Shown piece by piece: positions 1 to 8,800 of a stretch of 19,337 nucleotides of DNA (its first letter is position 1; each line of letters opens with the position of its first letter). The notes beneath the pieces are model-generated. The model saw only the letters and a list, made by a program, of their open reading frames with translations. It had not been told where the DNA came from and searched no databases. The position numbers and the translations under genes are program-made. The stretch comes from Candidatus Hodarchaeota archaeon. Lineage in GTDB: Archaea > Asgardarchaeota > Heimdallarchaeia > Hodarchaeales > Hodarchaeaceae. The DNA lies in NCBI GenBank assembly GCA_016840305.1, contig JAEOSP010000196.1, positions 1-19,337 on the forward strand. The letters run 5' to 3'.

Positions 1-252
1 AAACGAAATTTTGATAATTTAAATGACCAGATATCTGATTTGCAGAAGAAACTTAATAATCAGAAAGTTGAATTCGAATCCAAGGCTCAAACTAGTGAAA
101 ACCAAATTGTTTCCCTCCAGAGAGAGGTAGATCTTCTAGCTCTAGATAAAAAGAATCTTTCAGAACAATTAAAAGCAAAAGATGATAAAATTCAATTATT
201 GGAGTCCCAAAAAGAAGAATTACTTACAAATTTGAGAAATAAATCAACCTAA
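1..252 (+). CDS. 3' end of a coiled-coil protein (partial)
   Basis: The frame is open from the first base and ends at TAA 250-252, giving 83 visible residues, so the true start lies outside the window. A TTG at 40 could be read as a start, but nothing stops the frame upstream of it. The peptide is almost entirely charged and polar residues with leucine, isoleucine or valine at heptad spacing (for example QREVDLLALDKKNLSEQL). This is a long coiled coil typical of the C-terminal part of SMC-like, tropomyosin-like or cytoskeletal proteins. No Walker or other catalytic motif is visible. The next gene starts 30 bases downstream and could be cotranscribed. The family cannot be named from this fragment. 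Confidence 0.7.
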   Translation, partial: KRNFDNLNDQISDLQKKLNNQKVEFESKAQTSENQIVSLQREVDLLALDKKNLSEQLKAKDDKIQLLESQKEELLTNLRNKST

Positions 253-282
253 TATGCCTAAACTACCAAAGAGAAAAATATT

Positions 283-1020
283 TTGAAAATTGCTATTTTT
301 TCTGATATACACGGTAATTTAGAGGCACTTAATGCTGTTGTCAAGGATATTAAGTCGATTCCTGATCTTGATCACATCGTATGCCTTGGAGACATAGTTG
401 GATACTATCCTCATCCTAATGAGTGTATTGAAATTGTACGAGAGATGTGTGATATTATAATTAAAGGAAATCACGATGCTAGTGTTGTTGCACGTAATTT
501 TGATAAGGTATTAAATAAATTTAATGATATTGCGGCAAGGTCATTAACTTGGACACGTGATAAAATACTAGAAACCAATAATACGGAAAATTATGATTTT
601 TTGAGGAAATTACCAAAGCAGAAGGAGATAACAATAGGTAGAAAGAAAATTCTTTTTGTCCACGGGACTCCTGACAAAACCTGGGAATATTTTCTTTACC
701 CGTATTGGTTAAACGCTCCTTTAGAGGAACAGAAGGTTCGAATAGATGAATGGCTTCAACAATGGGATGTTATTGCAATGGGACATTCACATTGGGCTTT
801 TCAATATGAGGATAACAATAAAATTGTGATTAATCCTGGTTCTGTCGGACAACCTCGTGATGATAATCCAAAAGCAAGCTATGCTCTTGTAGAAGTCACT
901 AAAACGCGTATTAAAGCACTAAATTTTCGAATCGAATATGATATTAAAAAGACTTGTGAAGCCGTACAGAAAGCCAATCTGGATGAATCCTTATGCGATA
1001 GAATAACGGACGGACATTAA
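283..1020 (+). CDS. Calcineurin-like metallophosphoesterase (YfcE/MJ0936-type)
   Basis: A 245-residue soluble, probably cytoplasmic phosphodiesterase or phosphatase using two metal ions. The full metal-ligand set of the family is visible: DIH (D8, H10), GD at 36-37, GNHD at 62-65, the VHG histidine at 127 and GHSH at 167-170. The NPGSVGQPRD signature at 184-193 is characteristic of the YfcE/MJ0936 branch. Length fits the family. The start is TTG at 283: an in-frame stop at 259-261 excludes anything further upstream, and the N-terminus MKIAIFSDIHGN is the expected one. The substrate cannot be deduced. It follows the coiled-coil gene by 30 bases and is separated from gyrB by 240 bases including a T-run. 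Confidence 0.9.
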   Translation: MKIAIFSDIHGNLEALNAVVKDIKSIPDLDHIVCLGDIVGYYPHPNECIEIVREMCDIIIKGNHDASVVARNFDKVLNKFNDIAARSLTWTRDKILETNNTENYDFLRKLPKQKEITIGRKKILFVHGTPDKTWEYFLYPYWLNAPLEEQKVRIDEWLQQWDVIAMGHSHWAFQYEDNNKIVINPGSVGQPRDDNPKASYALVEVTKTRIKALNFRIEYDIKKTCEAVQKANLDESLCDRITDGH

Positions 1021-1062
1021 CATATCAACTAAAAAGCTAATATTTATATGAAAAATTCATAA

Positions 1063-1071
1063 TTTTTTTTT
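1063..1071 (+). terminator. Oligo-T archaeal terminator candidate
   Basis: A run of nine T residues lies 42 bases after the metallophosphoesterase stop, with no strong GC stem before it. Archaeal RNA polymerase terminates at U-rich tracts of this kind. This supports gyrB starting a separate transcription unit. Confidence 0.45.
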
Positions 1072-1093
1072 ATTAAATTGATTTTTGTGATAA

Positions 1094-1118
1094 TCTATAT
1101 TGGGTAAATCGATATAGA
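1094..1118. promoter_or_regulatory. Inverted repeat TCTATAT-N11-ATATAGA in the gyrB upstream region
   Basis: Perfect 7-bp arms (1094-1100 and 1112-1118) flank an 11-base spacer about 145 bases upstream of gyrB. It could be an operator or simply an AT-rich coincidence. Closer to the gene, a T/A-rich stretch (about 1225-1235) lies at a distance from TTG 1261 compatible with a TATA element for a nearly leaderless gyrB transcript. No clear Shine-Dalgarno sequence is seen before gyrB. Confidence 0.3.
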
Positions 1119-1260
1119 ACAATAATTTTTCTAATAAGAACATTTAAAAGTGTGCTCCTCATTTTTATAATTAAGAGAAATTGAATTAGTACTCTTTAGA
1201 AAAATAATACGACCGATTTTGGTGTATTTTTTAATTTTTCGGGAATGTCGGTGTTAGATT

Positions 1261-3282
1261 TTGTCAAATGCTTATGACGCAAGTAGTATACAGGTTCTAG
1301 AAGGACTTGAAGCGGTTCGTCGTCGCCCTGCGATGTATATCGGGAGTATTGATGAAAATGGACTACATCATCTAGTTTGGGAAATTGTAGACAATTCCAT
1401 AGATGAAGCCATGGCAGATGTTTGTGATCAAATTACTGTAATTTTGAGCCGTACGGAACATGGTTTGGAATCAATTTCTGTCCAAGATAATGGTAGGGGT
1501 ATACCGACCGAGATTCATCCCCACTACAATATTTCTTCCTTAGAACTTGTAACAACACGTTTGCATTCAGGTGGGAAATTTGATAGTTCTTCCTATAAAG
1601 TTAGTGGGGGACTTCATGGAGTAGGTATAGCGGTTGTAAATGCACTGTCAAGTTGGATGCAAGTAAAGGTTAAACGAGATAACAAGATTCAGATGCAAGA
1701 ATATGTTAGAGGTGAAACAATTTCTCACGGAGTTATTACTGTAGAGGAAGAGTGGGAGTCCCCTAGTGGTACATTAATAACCTTCATCCCTGATCCTGAA
1801 ATTTTCGAAGTTACACAGGTAGACGTTGTTACCATAAGAAATCGTTTACGAGAACTGGCTTTTCTAAATAAAGGTCTGACCATCACACTCCTAGATGAAA
1901 GGAATTACCAACCTGAAAGTACCAGTTCGATTGAACAAGATCAGAACTTAGTAGATGCCTCAATTGAAACGATCAATGAAGAAATTATAGTTGAAGAGCC
2001 AAAAAATAAGTGGGTATATCATTTTGATGGTGGGATTAAAGCTTATGTTGAACAATTGGCACCTAACAGAATACACGATGACATGCCTTATTTTGATGAA
2101 AGTGTAGATAAAATACAAGTAGAAGTGGCACTAGTTTACGATCGTTCAGAGCGAGACCTGATTAATACGTTTACAAACAACATAAATACCCGTCACGGAG
2201 GAACTCACCTATCTGGTTTTAAATCAGGACTAACACGAGCTCTGAATGCCTATGCTTTGAAGAATGATCAATTAATTAAGAATACTCACCTTAAAAAGGA
2301 GTTAAAAGAGAAAAGATCCATCTTTACTGGTAATGATGTTCGTGAAGGCTTAGTAGCAGTTGTATCAGTAAAAATTATGAACCCCCAGTTTGAAGGCCAA
2401 ACAAAATCAAAATTAGGGAATAGTGAGGTTAAAGGAGTTGTAGAAAGCTGTGTATATGAACATATACTACGTTTTATGGATGAACATCCAGATAGCGCAA
2501 AGAATATTCTGGAAAAATGCGAGGCAGCAGCAACTCTTCGTATTAAGTTTAGTCAAATTCGGGAAGCAGCTAGAAAAACTCAAGCAAAAGGATCAGGAAA
2601 ACTCGTTAATTGTGCAGTATCAGATCCAGCTAAGCGTGAATTATTTCTTGTTGAAGGAGATTCAGCGGGTGGAAGTGCTATTGAAGGAAGATTCAGTGAA
2701 TTTCAAGCTATTCTACCTCTACGTGGGAAGGTCATAAACGTAGAAAAAGCAAGACTCGAGAAAGCGATGAAGAATAAAGAAATTCTCGAAATAATAAGAG
2801 CCATAGGTGCAGGTTACAAAGAAAATTTTCAAATTGACAAGGTAAAGTATCACAAAATTGTCCTCTTAATGGATGCAGATATTGATGGGCATCATATTGT
2901 TTGCTTACTTCTCACTTTCTTTTTCAGATATATGCCAGAATTGATTGACGAAGGATACCTCTACATCGGCCAACCACCTCTATTTCGCATTAAAAAAGGA
3001 AATAAAGAAGTATATGTCCTTTCAGAAGATGAAAGAGAGCAAGTGGTTGCTCAAGGGGGTGGAAAAATAGAGATTAGCCGTTTTAAGGGTCTAGGGGAAA
3101 TGAATCCGATCCAACTAAGAGAAACGGTGATGGATCCAGAAAAGCGAACATTGTTACAAGTAACTCGAAAAAATCTGTTGGATGCTGAAAAAATGTTTGT
3201 TACTTTAATGGGCGAGGAAGTAAAACCTAGGCGTGAATTCATTGAAAAACATGCCTTAGAAGTGGAGAACTTGGACGTATAG
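1261..3282 (+). CDS. gyrB: DNA gyrase subunit B
   Basis: ATPase subunit of DNA gyrase (type IIA topoisomerase), which pairs with GyrA to introduce negative supercoils. Visible parts: N-terminal YDASSIQVLEGLEAVR; Bergerat ATP site with the EIVDN box (N45), DNGRGIP at 76-82 and GLHGVG at 117-122; transducer domain; TOPRIM motifs EGDSAGG (E465) and DADIDG (538-543), which bind magnesium; and the C-terminal GRFKGLGEM-type segment, here SRFKGLGEMN. It has 673 residues, somewhat above the short bacterial GyrB length, partly because of an acidic low-complexity insertion around residues 218-248. The start is TTG 1261; the next methionine (residue 25) would remove conserved sequence. Archaeal gyrases are of bacterial origin. 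gyrA follows 19 bases downstream. Confidence 0.96.
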   Translation: MSNAYDASSIQVLEGLEAVRRRPAMYIGSIDENGLHHLVWEIVDNSIDEAMADVCDQITVILSRTEHGLESISVQDNGRGIPTEIHPHYNISSLELVTTRLHSGGKFDSSSYKVSGGLHGVGIAVVNALSSWMQVKVKRDNKIQMQEYVRGETISHGVITVEEEWESPSGTLITFIPDPEIFEVTQVDVVTIRNRLRELAFLNKGLTITLLDERNYQPESTSSIEQDQNLVDASIETINEEIIVEEPKNKWVYHFDGGIKAYVEQLAPNRIHDDMPYFDESVDKIQVEVALVYDRSERDLINTFTNNINTRHGGTHLSGFKSGLTRALNAYALKNDQLIKNTHLKKELKEKRSIFTGNDVREGLVAVVSVKIMNPQFEGQTKSKLGNSEVKGVVESCVYEHILRFMDEHPDSAKNILEKCEAAATLRIKFSQIREAARKTQAKGSGKLVNCAVSDPAKRELFLVEGDSAGGSAIEGRFSEFQAILPLRGKVINVEKARLEKAMKNKEILEIIRAIGAGYKENFQIDKVKYHKIVLLMDADIDGHHIVCLLLTFFFRYMPELIDEGYLYIGQPPLFRIKKGNKEVYVLSEDEREQVVAQGGGKIEISRFKGLGEMNPIQLRETVMDPEKRTLLQVTRKNLLDAEKMFVTLMGEEVKPRREFIEKHALEVENLDV

Positions 3283-3287
3283 ATCTT

Positions 3288-3293
3288 GAGGGA
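3288..3293 (+). promoter_or_regulatory. Shine-Dalgarno sequence GAGGGA for gyrA
   Basis: GAGGGA lies 8 bases before the gyrA ATG, inside the 19-base gyrB-gyrA gap. It shows that genes inside this operon use Shine-Dalgarno initiation. Confidence 0.7.
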
Positions 3294-3301
3294 ATGATAA
3301 A

Positions 3302-5800
3302 ATGAGTAGCAATATACGAATTACACCTATTGAAAAAACTATGGCCAAAAGCTACCTAGAATATTCTATGTCGGTTATAACAAGTAGAGCACTTCCCCAT
3401 GTTCGTGATGGATTAAAACCAGTTCATAGACGCATTTTATGGGCAATGCATAATCTAGGATTGGCTTACAATCGTCCTCAGAGAAAATGTGCTAGAACAA
3501 TTGGTGAAGTCCATGGTAAATATCATCCCCATGGAGAAACTGCAGTTTATGACGCTTTAGTTCGAATGGCACAGGATTTTTCACTTCGATATCCACTCAT
3601 CCAAGGGCAGGGAAACTTCGGAAGTATGGATGGACAACCTGCTGCTGCTCAACGATATACGGAAGCTAGAATGACCCAAATCTCCAGTGAAATATTGAAA
3701 GACATATCAAAGGATACCGTTGATTTTGTTGACAATTTTGATGGATTAGATAAAGAACCCGTCATTCTTCCAGCTAGAATTCCTAATCTACTTATAAATG
3801 GAGTAATGGGCATTGCTGTAGGAATGGCAACTTCAATGCCACCTCATAATTTGACGGAAGTGCTAAATGGAGTTAAGGCGGTAATTAATGATCCCGAGGT
3901 GAGTATAGCAGATTTAATGAAGATAATACCAGGCCCAGATTTTCCTGCAGGAGGAGTAATTTTTGGGACTTCTGGTATAAAGAGGGCATACCATTCAGGA
4001 TCTGGCAGTGTCGTCCTCCGTGCGAAATATGAAGTGGAAGAAAAGAAACAAAATACTCGTATTATAGTTACAGAAGTTCCTTATTTAGTAAAACGTCAGG
4101 ACACCATTGAACATAGAGGATTAATTGATATAATAGAGCGAATGAAGGAAATTGGGAAATTACCAGATGTAGGAACTGTTAAAAATGAATCAGATATTAC
4201 AACGGGAACTCGAATTGTTATCAACTTAAAGAAAACCGCTACTCTTGAAATAGCGCTTAACCTTCTATTTAAATACACCCCCATGCAAACATCCTACTCT
4301 ATAAAAAATATGGTACTCGTAGATGCTAAGGTTGGTAACGAAACAAGAGTTAGACCAAAAAATCTGAATCTAAAAGAGTTGCTTGTTCAATTCATTAATC
4401 ACCGACAAGAAATTGTTGTTCGGAGAACACAATTTGAACTTAAAAAGGCTAAGGAACGGGCTCATATATTAGAGGGAAGAAAAATTGTGGTAGATAATCT
4501 TGATGAAGTGATAAAGACAATTCGAGGTTCAAATACAGCAGCAGATGCTCAAAGTACTCTTATCCAAATGTTCTCATTTTCAGAAATTCAAGCAAAAGAT
4601 ATCTTAGCACTACCTTTACGTAGTTTAACTCGATTTGATAGAGATAAAATAATTGAAGAGTATGAAGAAATTGTGAAAGCGATACAAACCTTTCAAGAAA
4701 TCCTGGGTAGTGAGAAAAGAATTTCAGAAATAATAATTTCGGAAATTGATGAGATTCTGAAGAAATATGGTGATTCTCGACGCACAGAAATCTTATTAGA
4801 TGATTCAGAAGGATTTCAAGATTGGACGGATAAAACTGAGGAAGATTTCATTGCAAAAGAGGATATAGTAATTACACTGACATCGAATGGATATATTAAG
4901 TCTATTTCTACAGATGTTTATAATGCACAACATAGAGGAGGGAAAGGAATCAAATCTATGGAGATTACAAAGGACGATTTTCTGCAGGAATTAGTAGTAG
5001 CATCTACACACGATACGGTTCTTTTTCTTACAATCCAAGGACGTGTTTATCGTGTTAGAGGATACCAAATTCCAATGTCAAAGCAACGTGTCACAAAAGG
5101 AGTTAATATCGTTAATCTCCTTAAAATGGAAAAAGAAGATAGAATCGTAACTATTATTCCGATAAAAGATTTTGAAAAGGATCAGTATTTATTATTAGCA
5201 ACAAAAAATGGGCTAATCAAGAAATCACCCCTAACAGATTACGAAAATATTCGAACGACAGGTATTATCGCTCAAAAATTACGGGAAGGAGATAGGATTG
5301 TCGGAGCTAAAATTACAGATGGATTGAAAGAAATAATTCTTGCGACAAGAAAAGGAAAAGCTATTCGGTTTAAAGAGTCCGATGTAAGGGTAGTTGGGCG
5401 CAGTAGCATAGGAGTTATGGGGATTCGTCTGAATAAAGATGATTATGTCGTTGATTTATCGATTGTTGATGAAAATAAAACTTTATTAACTGTTTGTGAG
5501 AATGGATTTGGTAAACGGTCTAAATTCGATAAATATCGTATTACTCGAAGGAATGGTAAAGGAATTATTAATATTAAAACAACTGAAAGAAATGGAGAAG
5601 TTATTGCAGTAAAAAGCGTCCGAGATGAGGATAATTTACTCATGGTTGCAAATGATGGCAAAATCATTCAGATTACAATAAAGGACATAAGAACAATTGG
5701 AAGAGCGACCTCAGGTGTCACTCTAATGCGATTGGAAAAAGATACTGGGGTTAAAATATCCTCCATAGCAATAATTTCAAACCAAGGGTCTGATGAATAA
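3302..5800 (+). CDS. gyrA: DNA gyrase subunit A
   Basis: DNA-cleaving and DNA-wrapping subunit of gyrase, 832 residues. The N-terminus carries YLEYSMSVI and RALPHVRDGLKPVHRR, the winged-helix and tower region, and the catalytic tyrosine Y119 in AAAQRYTEAR. The region equivalent to the quinolone-resistance region reads HPHGETAVYDALVRMAQ, with Thr at the position of E. coli Ser83. The C-terminal half has six-bladed beta-pinwheel repeats (G.IKs....Y, GRVYR, GLIKKS, GKAIRF, GFGKRS, GKIIQI). A GyrA box, QHRGGKG, lies at 543-549 and differs from the consensus QRRGGKG by one residue. This box identifies gyrase rather than Topo IV ParC. A strong Shine-Dalgarno precedes ATG 3302. Its TAA is immediately followed by the ATG of top6B, so the two are probably translationally coupled. 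Confidence 0.96.
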   Translation: MSSNIRITPIEKTMAKSYLEYSMSVITSRALPHVRDGLKPVHRRILWAMHNLGLAYNRPQRKCARTIGEVHGKYHPHGETAVYDALVRMAQDFSLRYPLIQGQGNFGSMDGQPAAAQRYTEARMTQISSEILKDISKDTVDFVDNFDGLDKEPVILPARIPNLLINGVMGIAVGMATSMPPHNLTEVLNGVKAVINDPEVSIADLMKIIPGPDFPAGGVIFGTSGIKRAYHSGSGSVVLRAKYEVEEKKQNTRIIVTEVPYLVKRQDTIEHRGLIDIIERMKEIGKLPDVGTVKNESDITTGTRIVINLKKTATLEIALNLLFKYTPMQTSYSIKNMVLVDAKVGNETRVRPKNLNLKELLVQFINHRQEIVVRRTQFELKKAKERAHILEGRKIVVDNLDEVIKTIRGSNTAADAQSTLIQMFSFSEIQAKDILALPLRSLTRFDRDKIIEEYEEIVKAIQTFQEILGSEKRISEIIISEIDEILKKYGDSRRTEILLDDSEGFQDWTDKTEEDFIAKEDIVITLTSNGYIKSISTDVYNAQHRGGKGIKSMEITKDDFLQELVVASTHDTVLFLTIQGRVYRVRGYQIPMSKQRVTKGVNIVNLLKMEKEDRIVTIIPIKDFEKDQYLLLATKNGLIKKSPLTDYENIRTTGIIAQKLREGDRIVGAKITDGLKEIILATRKGKAIRFKESDVRVVGRSSIGVMGIRLNKDDYVVDLSIVDENKTLLTVCENGFGKRSKFDKYRITRRNGKGIINIKTTERNGEVIAVKSVRDEDNLLMVANDGKIIQITIKDIRTIGRATSGVTLMRLEKDTGVKISSIAIISNQGSDE

Positions 5801-8800
5801 ATGACAGAACCTGCAAAAAAAACTAAGAAGACTGCAAGAAAGACAGAAAAGGTAGTACGACGATCCGCAGCTGACTTTTTTCAAGATAATAAAGCCATCG
5901 CGGGTTTTGATAATAGTATGAGGGTTGTTTTTACTAGTGTAAGGGAGCTAGTAGAAAATGGGTTGGATGCAGCAGAAAGACTTGGATCTCATCTACCAGA
6001 AATTCATGTAACCATTCAAAAGCTTTCAAAGGAAGAGATAACTAAACTTCTCGATGTCCGATCTTTTGAATCATCAGATAGACTTGATTTTCTTAGATTA
6101 ACCGTAAGAGATAATGGAAGTGGGATTCAATCCGAATTTATTCCTCCACTCTTTGGTCGTGTTTTAACTGGGAGTAATTATGGAGCACGACAATCACGAG
6201 GTAGGTTTGGACTTGGAGCTAAAATGGTTTTATTAAATGCAATGTCTTCAGTGGATTTGCCCTTAGTTATAAAATCGAAATATATTGACGAGGATTTTAC
6301 TAGCTACTATGAATTAATGATAAATCTTGCTGAAAATGAACCGATCATATTAGCTCAAAGAGAAATTCCTCAGAATTTACCAGAAGCTATCGAAAGTTCT
6401 GGAACTGAGGTTTCCGTCACTTTTACAGGTGCTTGGAATTTAGCATCACGATATATCTATGAGTATTTCTCTCAGCTAGCAATGATAACTCCATATGCAA
6501 ATTTCTTTATCACTTATCCAGATACGACAGAACCTATTGTACTAGAACGCGTTGTGGAGGAGATGCCTCCCTATCCGCAAATTGCTAAGGTTCATCCTTG
6601 GGGTACAGATATTACTCAATTTAAACGTGAATTGAATGTTACAAGGAGCGAATCAATGGAAATCTTCCTTCAAGAACATTTTCAAGGGATAGGACCTAAA
6701 ACGGCTTTAGACTTCCTTGAGTTTGTTAAAATCGCTCCTGATACTGATCCTAAGAAACTTGATGCCAGCGCTATCAGGAGAATTATACACGAAGGTTTTA
6801 CAATGCCTGATAAGAATAAGGCAAAGGATGAAAAGCGTAAATACTTTAATTTCAGGCGGCCTAGCGGAGATTCGCTTTCTCCGCTTGGATGGGAATTGCT
6901 TCAGAAAGGAATTAGTAAGGAACTGTCTCCTCAGTTTGTACGTGCAACTGCTGGTGATGTATCAGCACATAGCGGGCATCCATTCATAATTGAAGCTGCT
7001 TTAGCCTATGGAGGGCCAAACCTATCTAGAGAAGAAGGTGCAAGAGGAACTAGCCCTAAGATTTATCGATTTGCAAACCGTATTCCACTTCTTTTTGGCG
7101 CGGGGAATGATATCATAACAAAATGTGTCCAAAAAATGAATTGGAAGAATTACAAAATCAATATTAGCAAAGCACCAGTTGCAATCGTCGTTTCAGTGGT
7201 TTCATCAAAAATTCCATTTCCAGAAACCAGTAAAGAATATATCGCTGATGTCGACGAGTTGAGAGAAGAAATTTTTCGTGTTCTAAAGAAATTAGCAAGA
7301 AATTTGGGCCAACATCTAGGTAGAGCTGAGCGAGAGCGTAGAGAGAGGCAAAGGCAATCTCGTTTTGAAAGTGCAGCACCAAAAGTCTTACAGAATTTAT
7401 CGCATATTCTTGCAGATGAACATTCACCATTTTTACTTGATTCCTCAGAAGAAATCTCAAAATTAGAAAAGGCATTAGCTTCTGCAATTCCGAGATTAGT
7501 AAGAAGAGCATACCCTCCTAGTCCAAAGTTATTTACAATTGGTGAATGGCTTCCAATGGACATTTACATAAAATTAGTGGAGAATAACATTCAAACTATT
7601 TATCAGTTTTTACGCACACCCGTTGCTGAGTTAGCTAGAATCACAGGTATGTCTGAAAAAAGAATTAATGGTGTAATAAGAGAAACAGTTACGAAACAGG
7701 AACAATCTTATCGATCTCCAAATGTTCGTGAGTTTGAATTTTTCACTAGAGACATTGAAAGGGAATTTGCAAAATATCATAAGGCCCCTACTATTCATAA
7801 GGCATTAAATAAGCGATGGATTGTAAACACGTTTGATCTTTTCTCTACTCCAGTGTCTCAATTACGAGCAGTTGAGTTATTTCCTGAGAAGCTCATTTTT
7901 GAGCAAAAACAAATAGTAATAACAAACATAGTTGAATCAACTCCAGAAGATACGTTCGGTCTGCAAGTACTACCTTGGATAACAACGGATATAGAGAAAC
8001 GGTTGAAAACAGCAAAAATCAACAATGTACTCGATTATCTTATCGCGTTTCCAGAGAAAATAGCAGCAATACCGAAATTGACTCTTCGATTAATAGAAGA
8101 GGCAAAAGAAGAAATTCGTGAGGGAGTTAAAGCAGGCTATGTTGACCCAGACAAGGTAATTGGAGCATCAACCTTTGATTGGATGGATTACAGAGTAACT
8201 CCAAGATTACGAGGAAGAAAGATCTCAAAAATTAAAGATTTTATTAACACTCCAACTGAAAAATTAGTAGAGTTGCCAGAACTTAATGATAATCTAATTT
8301 CTAAATCAAAAATTAAGCTTAGTGAACTTCTATCAGATTATAATGACTCCGAATCATTAATGCAGGTCCCTGAACTACAAGAATCAATGTACTCTGATCT
8401 AAATCGCATAAATGTACAAGGATTAATAGATTTTCTTCTAGCTAATGAAAAAGATCTACAAATTGTGCGAGGATTTGTAGATAGCCTTATACGAGAGAAA
8501 CAAGGTGAATTAATTACAGAAATCAATGAAAATTTTGATACTATCCCAATTAAAAGGGCTTACTGGCTCGATTTGGATTTGGAAAATGCGTTGTCAAAAC
8601 TCGGAATAACAACGATTTTCGACTTCATTAGCTTTCCAACGAAAGAATTAGGAAAAATTGATGGTATGGATCCTCTTGTTCTTCAGGCTATTAAAAGAAC
8701 TTATGGTACACCTATCCCACTTCTTGATAAATCAATTATCAAAAAACTTGAATCACTATCGATATTATGTCTTGAGGAATTAATTTCTATTGCTTCTATG

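Noticed and set aside
3302..5800. GyrA being Topo IV ParC instead
   Set aside because: The C-terminal domain has a complete pinwheel repeat set and a near-perfect GyrA box (QHRGGKG), which ParC lacks.
7150..7563. Long antisense ORFs inside top6B and other large genes
   Set aside because: They overlap well-supported coding sequence on the opposite strand, have Ser/Leu-rich shadow composition and no recognisable motifs.
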